From contig JAYEII010000140.1 of NCBI GenBank assembly GCA_034660015.1, positions 1 to 22,078 on the forward strand: DNA of 22,078 bases, written 5' to 3'. The notes below the pieces were generated by a model. That model saw only the letters and a program-made list of their open reading frames with translations, was not told the origin of the DNA and searched no databases. Shown here piece after piece: positions 1 to 7,346 of the stretch. Positions within the stretch are counted from its first letter, which is position 1. Each line of letters begins with the position of its first letter. The translations under genes and the position numbers were made by a program. The DNA comes from QEXZ01 sp034660015. Lineage in GTDB: Archaea > Halobacteriota > Syntropharchaeia > Alkanophagales > Methanospirareceae.

Positions 1-1
1 G

Positions 2-130
2 AAGAAGGTTGATGAAGTGGATATCACTGATAAGGGTTCGAACTATCGATATTTGGATGAGGATTATGGAACGCCAGAGATGCGGGCATATATGCATGAG
101 ATAGCAGAGGATAACCAATGCCTTGAGTGA
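2..130 (+). CDS. 3' end of an unidentified gene, cut by the window edge
   Basis: An open frame enters from the window edge and stops at TGA 128-130, giving 43 residues that are acidic and tyrosine-rich (it includes DEDYGTPEMRAYMHEIAED). I do not recognise the family. A second frame (+1 shifted, about 108-203) continues with a protein-like stretch (residues such as SEGRKTTIVKGLKSGLFNV) up to TGA 201-203. The two frames could therefore be one gene broken by a frameshift. The next feature downstream is itself a broken gene, which favours decay in this region. Coding status is uncertain. Confidence 0.35.
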   Translation, partial: KKVDEVDITDKGSNYRYLDEDYGTPEMRAYMHEIAEDNQCLE

Positions 131-229
131 GGGGCGCAAGACCACTATTGTAAAAGGATTGAAAAGTGGTCTGTTCAATGTTTGTATCAACTATGAGGGC
201 TGAAAGTATAAATCATTAAGGGGGTTGTG

Positions 230-442
230 ATGAATCCTATGGCATGGGAAAAGGAACTCGAAGAAAGCATTAGCACTATTGCGCAGTTGGGGGAATATAT
301 GGAATTGACACCAAAAGAGGAGAAGCAATTACAAGAAATTATAGAAATACACCCTATGCGTATTACGCAATACTATATGTCCCTAATTGATAAAAATGAC
401 CCTAACGACCCTATTAGAAAAATGGCAGTTCCTTCGGAATAA
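230..442 (+). pseudogene. kamA: N-terminal remnant of lysine 2,3-aminomutase (KamA/AblA)
   Basis: The frame encodes about 70 residues matching the start of lysine 2,3-aminomutase: a helix ending in LTPKEEK, then MRITQYYMSLIDKNDPNDPI and RKMAVPSE, the conserved lead-in to the radical-SAM barrel. The full enzyme is about 400-440 residues and needs a CxxxCxxC cluster motif, which is absent. The frame stops at TAA 440-442. Reading through it gives ELQ, where the family has a similar E-L-N/D, so the TAA may be a nonsense change; similarity ends soon after and further stops follow. The ATG at 230 is preferred over the GTG at 227 because AAGGGGG (218-224) lies just upstream. In methanogenic archaea this enzyme (AblA) makes beta-lysine for the osmolyte N-epsilon-acetyl-beta-lysine. 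No ablB is visible. This copy cannot be functional. Confidence 0.7.
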
Positions 443-481
443 GAGCTACAATCGGTTTCGGTTGTCCGTGGAAGCAGCTGA

Positions 482-503
482 GGAGAGCGTGTGATAGCTC
501 TCT
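482..503. terminator. Hairpin between convergent genes
   Basis: Arms GGAGAGC (482-488) and GCTCTCT (497-503) pair over 7 bp, including one G-T pair, around an 8-nt loop. It lies between the 3' end of the kamA remnant and the 3' end of fusA, where a terminator is expected. A poly-T tract is weak, so this is a tentative call. Confidence 0.3.
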
Positions 504-521
504 CTTACCAGCAATTTAAAA

Positions 522-2708
522 TTAAGACACAAAAGCACTCGCCCTTGGCATCTCCTGCTTCATTCCTTTCCTTTCCCTTACTTCCATTACCTTCATGCCG
601 AACAGATTTTGCGGTATGGGTTTGAAACCCGCGAATTCCGTGCTCCACAACGCTCTACCTTCGGTTGCAGATCTGATGTCGCCAGCAAAGCCAAGCATTT
701 CTGCCACTGGCGCTTCGGACTGCAATGAAACCATATCGCCCTCGGTTTTCATGTCCACTATCTGCCCTCTTCTGCCCTGTATCTCGCGTGTCACGTTGCC
801 AAGCAAATTCTGTGGTATGCTTATAAAGACACCTTGCACCGGTTCAAGGAAGGTAGCCTCCGCAAGCAGAATAGCACCAAATATAGCGCTTCGTACCGCA
901 GGGATGACCTGTGCAGGTCCCCGGTGTATCGAATCCTCATGCAGCTTCACGTCCATCAGTTTTACTTTTATGCCCCTGCACTTCTCCTTTGCCAGCGGTC
1001 CCTTAAGCATCACTTCCTCAAAACCTTCCTGGATCAACTCCATCGTCTCTCGCAGATACTGAACCCCTTTTGTCATGTCCACCAGCACGTTCCCTTCAAT
1101 GATATTAAGGACTTTCTTTGCTTCCGCTTTGTCCATTCCCGCTTCCATCAGCTTATCGCGCATCAGAACCTTGTTTTTACCCACGGTTATCCCTTCGCTC
1201 TGTATCTTGTCCACTACTTCCGCACCCAGCGGTTCAACTTCAAAATAAAACTTGTTGTGCCTGTTTGGCGATTTACCTTCCACGGGACCCGCATGCCCTT
1301 CTACCGTCTCACGATAGACGACAAGGGGCGGAGAAGCGATGATAGGAATGCTCTCATCATGCTCTATCCGGTGCGTGATTATTTCAAGATGCAATTCGCC
1401 CATTCCAGAGACCAGATGTTCTCCCGTTTCCTCGTTTATCTCCACGCGAATCATCGGATCCTCTTTCGCCAGCTTCCTGATTACCTCTACCAATCGAGGC
1501 AAGTCTTTCGTGCTCTTCGCTTCTACCGCGACCGTGACAACAGGCTCACTGTAATGCTTCATACTTTCAAATGGAACCATCTCCGAGGTCGAAAGCGTAG
1601 AACCCACTACTGCATCTTTCAGACCCACGAGCGCAACTATGTTACCCGCAGGCACCTTGTCCACTTCTACACGCTCCTGACCCTCGAATATCCCTACCTG
1701 CTGTATTCTGTTCTTTTTATACAAGCCGGATATGAACACTTCCGTGCCTTTTTCCACGGTTCCGCTAAAAAGCCTGCCGGTGGCAACTTCTCCTGCATGG
1801 GGGTCCACGGAGATGCTGGTTACCATAAAAGCGACATCGCCCGACCGATCACAGCTTGCCATGCTTTTTCCTATTCCGCTCTCGGCATCTCCCTGCCATA
1901 CCACGGGAGCTCGATACTGCTGTGCCTCTACGGGATTGGGCAGATGTTCGGTTATCATATCAAGAACTGCTTCATACGCGGGACATTTCAACGCTAATTC
2001 CTTCATGTTCCCCTGCTTGCAGTAATCAAAAACCTCCTTAAAACCAAGTCCCGTCTTTTTCATCGTAGGAACGCTAATAGCCCAGTTATACAGTGCGGAG
2101 CCAAAAGCGACATTGCCCTTTACCGCATCGAGCTTCCAGTCCTCGTATCTGTCCTTTTTCATACCACGCATCAGCTTGTTCACCTTGTCTATTATCTTAC
2201 TGAGCTGGATTTGCATCTGCTGCGCATCCACTTTCAGCTCGTTTATCATCCTGTCAACTTTGTTAATGTAAAGAACGGGTTTCACGTTCTCTTTCATCGC
2301 CTGCCTCAGCACGGTCTCGGTCTGCGGCATAGCACCCTCAACGGCATCAACGACTACCACAGCACCATCAACCGCTCTCAGCGCCCTTGTCACGTCGCCG
2401 CCAAAATCCACGTGCCCCGGCGTATCAATAAGATTTATGAGATGCTCTTCTCCTTTGTAATCATAAACCATAGACGCATTCGCAGCGAATATCGTTATCC
2501 CCCTTTCCTGTTCCAGATGGTAAAAATCCGTGAACAGTTGCTCGCCTGCTAATTCTTTCGATATTATTCCCGCACCGGCAAGCAGGTTGTCAGTCAAAGT
2601 TGTCTTCCCGTGGTCTATATGAGCGATAATGCCGATGTTCCTTATTCGCTCCGTCTTGTCCATCAATACCTTCACCTTTTCCGCAGCCTTTTTTCCTCGT
2701 GTTGCCAT
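522..2708 (-). CDS. fusA: Archaeal elongation factor 2 (aEF-2)
   Basis: The product is the ribosomal translocase, a GTPase that moves tRNA and mRNA after peptide-bond formation; it acts in the cytosol. The 728-residue length is normal for archaeal EF-2. The GTPase motifs are intact: G1 AHIDHGKT (29-36), RGITI (switch I), DTPGHVDF (G3) and NKVD (G4). The C-terminal domain IV contains SIHRGPAQVIP, whose His595 is the residue modified to diphthamide in archaea and eukaryotes, so this is EF-2 and not bacterial EF-G. The ATG is preceded on the minus strand by a GGAG-type ribosome binding site 8-9 nt upstream. The gene appears monocistronic here: it converges on gene debris downstream, and a repeat element lies beyond its promoter. 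Long open frames on the opposite strand are antisense shadows. Confidence 0.97.
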   Translation of the reverse strand: MATRGKKAAEKVKVLMDKTERIRNIGIIAHIDHGKTTLTDNLLAGAGIISKELAGEQLFTDFYHLEQERGITIFAANASMVYDYKGEEHLINLIDTPGHVDFGGDVTRALRAVDGAVVVVDAVEGAMPQTETVLRQAMKENVKPVLYINKVDRMINELKVDAQQMQIQLSKIIDKVNKLMRGMKKDRYEDWKLDAVKGNVAFGSALYNWAISVPTMKKTGLGFKEVFDYCKQGNMKELALKCPAYEAVLDMITEHLPNPVEAQQYRAPVVWQGDAESGIGKSMASCDRSGDVAFMVTSISVDPHAGEVATGRLFSGTVEKGTEVFISGLYKKNRIQQVGIFEGQERVEVDKVPAGNIVALVGLKDAVVGSTLSTSEMVPFESMKHYSEPVVTVAVEAKSTKDLPRLVEVIRKLAKEDPMIRVEINEETGEHLVSGMGELHLEIITHRIEHDESIPIIASPPLVVYRETVEGHAGPVEGKSPNRHNKFYFEVEPLGAEVVDKIQSEGITVGKNKVLMRDKLMEAGMDKAEAKKVLNIIEGNVLVDMTKGVQYLRETMELIQEGFEEVMLKGPLAKEKCRGIKVKLMDVKLHEDSIHRGPAQVIPAVRSAIFGAILLAEATFLEPVQGVFISIPQNLLGNVTREIQGRRGQIVDMKTEGDMVSLQSEAPVAEMLGFAGDIRSATEGRALWSTEFAGFKPIPQNLFGMKVMEVRERKGMKQEMPRASAFVS

Positions 2709-2770
2709 TTTCGTAGCTCCTTCTCCTACTTTTCCTTGTTTTATTTTTTATTGTATATGATAAAGTATAA
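2709..2770 (-). promoter_or_regulatory. fusA promoter and leader
   Basis: Read on the minus strand, an AT-rich tract with a TATA-like TTATACTTTA (2761-2770) stands about 50 nt before the fusA ATG. It is followed by an A-rich leader and GAAGGAG ending about 9 nt before the start. The spacing fits an archaeal TATA box with a transcript start near 2735-2740. Assigned from sequence pattern only. Confidence 0.4.
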
Positions 2771-2790
2771 GCCTTCTTCTATTTAAGTTA

Positions 2791-2973
2791 AGACACAGAT
2801 TTACACTGATTTACGCAACACTTTTTCTTTTTCAAAAAAAGAAAATTACCTGTGCTAAAAGAAAAACAAATTTCTTTGGTAAAGTTAACTTTCTTTCCGC
2901 GAAGCATTTTTGATAAACCTTTTCTTAAAAGGTTTAAAGAAAGGTTTGTGTTAATCTGCGTTAATCTGTGTCT
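2791..2973. mobile_element. MITE-like element with imperfect terminal inverted repeats
   Basis: The left arm 2791-2817 (AGACACAGATTTACACTGAT...) and the reverse complement of the right arm 2947-2973 (AGACACAGATTAACGCAGAT...) match at 22 of 27 positions. Between them is AT-rich, highly self-complementary sequence: a 10-bp perfect stem at 2914-2936 (TAAACCTTTT / AAAAGGTTTA, 3-nt loop), the palindrome AAAGTTAACTTT (2881-2892), and a CTTTTTC...AAAAAAAGAAAA fold near 2822-2846. Each arm is also internally periodic (CAGATTAACG-CAGATTAACA type). There is no transposase. An open frame crossing the element on the minus strand (2788-3006) is low-complexity and not taken as a gene. This fits a non-autonomous miniature element or a palindromic intergenic repeat. 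No clear target-site duplication is visible. Confidence 0.6.
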
Positions 2974-3100
2974 ATAATTTATTTTGAAAGCGAGAAACAC
3001 CGCCAAGTGCAGTTGCGAATGCCGCTACGATACACGTAATGAGCAAAATCGTGGGAATCACGCTGAGAAACGCTCTTACGGCTTTTCGCCCATGCCCCAA
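2972..3100 (-). pseudogene. Short pilin-N-terminus-like membrane peptide, truncated at the repeat element
   Basis: A 42-residue minus-strand frame, starting at best at TTG 3100, encodes a basic lead (GHGRKAVRA) and one hydrophobic helix (FLSVIPTILLITCIVAAFA), then ends at a TAG (2972-2974) whose last two bases belong to the terminal repeat of the adjacent element. A basic residue pair followed by one N-terminal hydrophobic helix resembles archaeal type IV pilin N-termini (KAVSPVIGVILM type). The lack of an ATG or ribosome binding site and the abrupt end suggest a remnant. It could also be a coincidental open frame. Confidence 0.3.
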
Positions 3101-3123
3101 GCATAACTTTTATTGCATTTAAA

Positions 3124-4173
3124 TTATCGTTCTCTAATCCTATCCGCAATCGTCCTTATCTCATTTGATATCTCATTCAAACTCGCCCTTATCCGTATCA
3201 AGTCTCTTGCAACACTCCTCTTCTCGTCATCCTCACTCCTCGCAAACCGCGTTGAAATCGCATTGATTGAACTCGATTTCTCCTCTATTTTCCCCGATGT
3301 TTCATTCAGCTCTGCTGAAATCTGACTCACATCCACTCCTTTACCCCCTCCTCTCGATACATATACATACACAAAGCCGGAACCCAATATCAAGCCCACT
3401 ATTACCGACAGGAGGGCATAAAGTATAACCGGAGGCGGCTCAGCCGCGACAGATAATTTCTTATAATGTTCCGATAGCTCAGATGCCCAGCCGGGATGAC
3501 CTCTTTCATAGAGTTCGCTTATAGCCTCTTCCAAATCGGTTCCGCCAATCTTACCTCTTGCCTCTTCTAAATTTTTATTCATCACGCTCTCAGCATCCTG
3601 GATTTCTTCACTCGTCGAGAAAAACGTCATTGACGGCGTCAATTCTTGTATATATGTTATGTTCTCATCCCTCATTCTCCCAACGGTTAATCTGACTTCT
3701 ACCACCTCTTTACTAATCCCTTTAAGGTCATATGATTCGAACCCTGGCTCTTTTACTGGTCTTATCGGCTTGGGAACATCTGCGGATAGTATAATCGGTG
3801 AAGGTATCGGGAGTTCATGCTCCTCCTCTCCCTTCCAGACGACCCAATTTGCAGAATGAGAGAACACATCGCCGAACTTCCATTCAGGATTATCCATATC
3901 CGTCCTCAGTTCTAAGACGTAATCAGGTAAAACGGGGTTCTCGGTATTACTTACATATATCCAGAATTCAAGCCTATTACCCTCCAATTGTTCACTCTCT
4001 AAAAATGTCGTATAGCTCATCTTACTTCCGGTCTCCAAATTGAGCACATACGAATTCTCCTCATCGAGCCTCAATACATCCTGAGCAGATGCAATCCCAA
4101 TCCCAACGGATAAAAACAAAAGTGCGAGTGCTAAAACAACGAGCAAAATATAAAATAAACGCTTCATGCTCAT
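3124..4173 (-). CDS. Gene E: secreted-domain/TM/coiled-coil protein of the tubulin cluster
   Basis: A 349-residue protein of no family I recognise. Residues 1-30 are a signal peptide or signal anchor (MSMKRLFYILLVVLALALLF... ending ASA). Residues 31-180 look beta-rich and probably lie outside the cell; 185-245 are helical and charged. A strong transmembrane helix spans about 248-272 (VILYALLSVIVGLILGSGFV), then glycines and a cytoplasmic coiled coil (281-349, rich in E, S, R, I). It therefore links an external domain to a cytoplasmic helix. Its ATG overlaps the stop of the tubulin-like gene D as ATGA (4170-4173), which implies translational coupling and a shared job. It is the last gene of the operon. 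Confidence 0.85.
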   Translation of the reverse strand: MSMKRLFYILLVVLALALLFLSVGIGIASAQDVLRLDEENSYVLNLETGSKMSYTTFLESEQLEGNRLEFWIYVSNTENPVLPDYVLELRTDMDNPEWKFGDVFSHSANWVVWKGEEEHELPIPSPIILSADVPKPIRPVKEPGFESYDLKGISKEVVEVRLTVGRMRDENITYIQELTPSMTFFSTSEEIQDAESVMNKNLEEARGKIGGTDLEEAISELYERGHPGWASELSEHYKKLSVAAEPPPVILYALLSVIVGLILGSGFVYVYVSRGGGKGVDVSQISAELNETSGKIEEKSSSINAISTRFARSEDDEKRSVARDLIRIRASLNEISNEIRTIADRIRER

Positions 4174-6857
4174 TCTTCTTTCTCCCTTATATTCAGTGAT
4201 AAATCGGGCAGCTCTTCTCCCTTCATCTTCTCTTTCCCTTCTTCAACAACTTCAGCTTCCCCTGCTTCTATTATCTTTTTCAATTCTTTTAATGAGGATA
4301 ACATCATTGCAAGTGGTCCGCCTATCTCTCTTATTCCCTTTGCCGCCTTCACACTATCCTCTCTTATCCTCGAAATCTCTGCGTCCGCCTTTGATATATG
4401 CCTTATCACGCTTGAAGAGGTCTCTTCAGAAGGTATCGCACCTAAAAAAACCATCGCTTTTTCAATGACCGATTTTATATCGTCACTGAACCTGTTCGAC
4501 AGGTCTTCAATCCGGTCAAGCAATATCTCCATATTTCTTGAGGAGTCGTCTATCATTCTCACCATTTTCGCTGCTTTATCTTCTGCAGGTGTCCCCGCTT
4601 TCATACCTTTTAATTTAACTACCAATTCATCAAGCTCGTTTTTCAATAGCACAAATCCTCTCTCTGCTTCTTTAGTCCATCGCTTCACCTTTTCCATGCT
4701 TTTACTCGCGGTTTCAAGTCCATGAACCAGCATCGTAAGATTTGCTATCGAGTAGCTCTCCGGGTCCGGGACCCGAAGATTTTTTATATCTTCCGCCCTA
4801 TCCAGGCCAGTTAGCAAATCATCGAACATCTTCAAGCACTGTGCAAGCACAATGGGAACGTTATTCCTTATTGCTTCGGGCTCTATTACTTCGTAATTCT
4901 TCCAGTAATTCGTCACCATATCCCTGCTTTTTTCCTCCGCACCCGGTGTGTAAGGTATCCCGGTGATTACGGAGAATGGTTTGGGGGTTCCATAGAAAAG
5001 AGAATGATGCCTTTGCAACCTGGCGAAATCACTTTCATTATATGCTTTCTCAAGCCATTCTAATTCACGAAGTCGCGGCGGAAGCCCGGGACCAGGCGCC
5101 CATGGTTGAACCCCAATCATAAGCGTGTACATGGCAAAGCTGTGCGCACGTGCCGGTGTATCCAGTTTCAGAACGTCTGCATCCTTTGTAAATCTCTCTG
5201 TCACCATGCTCTTAAATGCTCCCCCGCCAAGCCTCGCATCATCGAAATTGTCCGCCCTTGTGCTCAACACCGCGATGAAGTGCCCGAACTTCTCCTCCTC
5301 GTTTACCACATTCCCTTGCGCATCCAACGTCAGGAATCCGTAATCATGAAGGATGTCTATATATTTTGATGACATGGCATTCCCTATCGAATGCCGGTAG
5401 TTTACCATCGGATTGAATATGATGTCGCCCTCATTGATCGGCGAATGCGTCCACCTGAAGTACTCTTCTTCGCGGTCGAGCTTTTTCATAATCTCGAAGA
5501 AGGAGAGATTTCTTAGGTCTTCTCTGCTCCGCTTTAAGCTCCTTGTCTCCTCTTCTGATAACTCTATCTGGTGATAGCTCCTCGTGTTCAGCGGCGAAGT
5601 TACCTCCCGGAAGAGCTTGTTCTTTAGCGCCTCAAGGCGTTCCAAATTCCGCTCTGCCAGTCTCTTCTCCTCCTCTGCGTCGCTTGCCCTTATCTCAAGG
5701 TCGAACACTTCCTCCTTCAAGCCCCCTAATTTCTTCCTCGCTCTATCCAGTTTCGCCTTTGCATCCGTAATTGCAGCCGCATTCACGTGAGAAAACATTC
5801 CCGCCGCCGATTCGTAACTATCTATCTCTCGCTGAACGTCCTTTATCCTGCCCTCGAACCTTTCCAATTCTCCCCTTTGTGAGTCTATTTTCCCCCTTAT
5901 ATCTGATATTTTCGCCTCTATTTCTACTAATCTCTGTCTTACCACAGGTATCTCGTCCTCAATGTCATAATACAAAAACAATTTCTCAGTAGGGAATACG
6001 CACTCGTAGTAACCAAGGGAATCAAACCTGTTTTCGTAACCCCTTGCTCTGTTCTGGAGGTCATTGAGGTCAAGCCACTTGCCTTTCGTTTCCACCGTTC
6101 CACCCGGCAAGAATCCGAGGTCGAGAAGGAACCTTGGTATCGCCCTTTCCAGTTCTTCATCCCGGTTCTGCCCTTGAAGGTCTCTACCTAAAAGGAAGAA
6201 TAATTTGAATGGATTAGAATAATTCTTGTCATCTATTATTACGTCCTCGGTATGGGACATAAGAAAATGAAGTTCTTTCATCGCACCGAGGGCATTACCC
6301 GTCGGAAGCACGGATTCCTTGCTCGAAGGCAGAATGCCAATTCCAAACATCACAGGCTCAGACCCAAACTGTTTTGATATCCAATCGCGTATGTCTATTG
6401 CAACGTCGAGCAGCATACTCGACCCCGTTCCCCCACCGAATGCGCACACCATCAGAATGAAGAAGTCCTTACCACCTGTTCTGTTCCTCAATTCCGATGC
6501 CGCAGAACCTATCGCACTGAATATCCTCTCTCGATGCACGTTATACATCGCCCTACCATATATCCGATGCTGTCCACATCCCGCACCGGCAGCCGAAAGA
6601 TAAGGGTCAGGGAGCCATCTATTGGTGTTCTTCATCAAAATCGTATCCGGTCTGCTTAGTATTATTTTCTTCCGCTCTTCTACTTCGCTGCATGCGTTCG
6701 CAGATGCCTGGTCAGTATCAATAATCAAAAACTCCTCGTTCTTCGGCGCTTTCCCTGCTTTGAACTTCAGCATTCGCAATATATTATTTACGATGATGCC
6801 TCCCTGCCCACCAATGCCAATTACAATCCTGTTTACCGTATCTTCTCCCTTTTCCAT
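4170..6857 (-). CDS. Gene D: large tubulin/FtsZ-superfamily GTPase with coiled-coil insertions
   Basis: An 895-residue cytosolic protein. The N-terminal GTPase domain shows the superfamily signatures: IGIGGQGG (13-20, first nucleotide loop), GAGCGQ (91-96, T3-like), and AFGGGTGSS (139-147), the diagnostic tubulin/FtsZ T4 loop. The stretch after it (GIGILPSSKE..., 172-182) matches the strand that follows T4 in FtsZ. The length and interrupted layout fit the poorly characterised 'tubulin-like' family (Pfam Tubulin_2 type) rather than FtsZ or CetZ, which are 350-400 residues. Residues about 305-420 form a long charged coiled coil, and a second helical region fills about 690-850. Gene C ends 10 nt upstream of the ATG and gene E overlaps the stop by 4 nt. 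Expected to bind GTP and perhaps polymerise; filament formation is inference. A clear T7 catalytic motif was not located. Confidence 0.8.
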   Translation of the reverse strand: MEKGEDTVNRIVIGIGGQGGIIVNNILRMLKFKAGKAPKNEEFLIIDTDQASANACSEVEERKKIILSRPDTILMKNTNRWLPDPYLSAAGAGCGQHRIYGRAMYNVHRERIFSAIGSAASELRNRTGGKDFFILMVCAFGGGTGSSMLLDVAIDIRDWISKQFGSEPVMFGIGILPSSKESVLPTGNALGAMKELHFLMSHTEDVIIDDKNYSNPFKLFFLLGRDLQGQNRDEELERAIPRFLLDLGFLPGGTVETKGKWLDLNDLQNRARGYENRFDSLGYYECVFPTEKLFLYYDIEDEIPVVRQRLVEIEAKISDIRGKIDSQRGELERFEGRIKDVQREIDSYESAAGMFSHVNAAAITDAKAKLDRARKKLGGLKEEVFDLEIRASDAEEEKRLAERNLERLEALKNKLFREVTSPLNTRSYHQIELSEEETRSLKRSREDLRNLSFFEIMKKLDREEEYFRWTHSPINEGDIIFNPMVNYRHSIGNAMSSKYIDILHDYGFLTLDAQGNVVNEEEKFGHFIAVLSTRADNFDDARLGGGAFKSMVTERFTKDADVLKLDTPARAHSFAMYTLMIGVQPWAPGPGLPPRLRELEWLEKAYNESDFARLQRHHSLFYGTPKPFSVITGIPYTPGAEEKSRDMVTNYWKNYEVIEPEAIRNNVPIVLAQCLKMFDDLLTGLDRAEDIKNLRVPDPESYSIANLTMLVHGLETASKSMEKVKRWTKEAERGFVLLKNELDELVVKLKGMKAGTPAEDKAAKMVRMIDDSSRNMEILLDRIEDLSNRFSDDIKSVIEKAMVFLGAIPSEETSSSVIRHISKADAEISRIREDSVKAAKGIREIGGPLAMMLSSLKELKKIIEAGEAEVVEEGKEKMKGEELPDLSLNIREKEE

Positions 6858-6867
6858 CTATTCCGTA

Positions 6868-7308
6868 TCATACCCCCTTCTCTTTCGATTCGTAATCTTC
6901 TACCTTCTTTTTAATACCGCTCATCTCGTCGTCGAAATGCTCTATTTCCATTCCGCTCCCTCTTATATCACTTTCAATCCCCGCAACCGCGCTATCTATG
7001 CTTTTTGCTGCTGAACTAAGTCTTCTTGCTTCTTTCTCTCCCTTAAACCACACCACGACACTAAATAATCCAAATATAACTCCTACTGCTAATATAGCAT
7101 ATATCACAGCGTGAGAAGCAGAGTTTGATAAAGAAGAAAGAATCTTATCCCGAGTTTCGTTCAACGCAAAGGAGATAACGGCGAATATTACGCCGATGAC
7201 GGGCATAAGAAGAAGCATCTTGTCCACTTTTAACTTTGTCAGCATCACCACTACCTCTATGATTAGCAATATGACAATAATCAGTATTCCTATACTTTGG
7301 GGTTCCAT
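6868..7308 (-). CDS. Gene C: small three-TM protein with cytoplasmic helical tail
   Basis: A 146-residue membrane protein without recognisable family. Three hydrophobic segments are visible at about 5-24 (IGILIIVILLIIEVVVML), 31-49 and 67-88, followed by a charged helical tail (89-146, with spaced I/V residues suggesting a coiled coil). The ATG has GAGGT about 7 nt upstream. Gene B ends 38 nt before it, and that short AT-rich gap also holds a TATA-like GATATATTAA (minus strand, about 7330), so a secondary promoter is possible. Its position directly ahead of the tubulin-like gene suggests a membrane anchor or partner; this is inference from order. Confidence 0.8.
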   Translation of the reverse strand: MEPQSIGILIIVILLIIEVVVMLTKLKVDKMLLLMPVIGVIFAVISFALNETRDKILSSLSNSASHAVIYAILAVGVIFGLFSVVVWFKGEKEARRLSSAAKSIDSAVAGIESDIRGSGMEIEHFDDEMSGIKKKVEDYESKEKGV

Positions 7309-7346
7309 ATCTGATACCTCTTTCCTTTTAATATATCAATACTAAA

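Noticed and set aside
34..50. GGTTCGAAC string resembling a tRNA T-loop
   Set aside because: The flanking bases do not pair into a T-stem and no acceptor, D or anticodon arm is present; it lies inside an open coding frame.
440..442. Possible recoding or readthrough of the stop in the kamA remnant
   Set aside because: The codon is TAA, not the pyrrolysine TAG; readthrough meets another stop after 12 codons and the essential iron-sulfur motif is absent.
520..532. TTAAGACACA at the fusA stop matches the end of the repeat-element arm at 2788-2797
   Set aside because: About 10 bp only, and here it encodes the conserved-frame C-terminus and stop of EF-2; likely chance.
834..1997. 387-codon open frame on the plus strand opposite fusA
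   Set aside because: Antisense to an unmistakable EF-2 gene; its translation is rich in H, R, F and Y with no domain character, typical of a shadow frame.
2788..3006. 72-codon minus-strand frame
   Set aside because: It runs through both arms and the folded interior of the repeat element; the K/F/L-rich translation follows from the AT-rich repeat.
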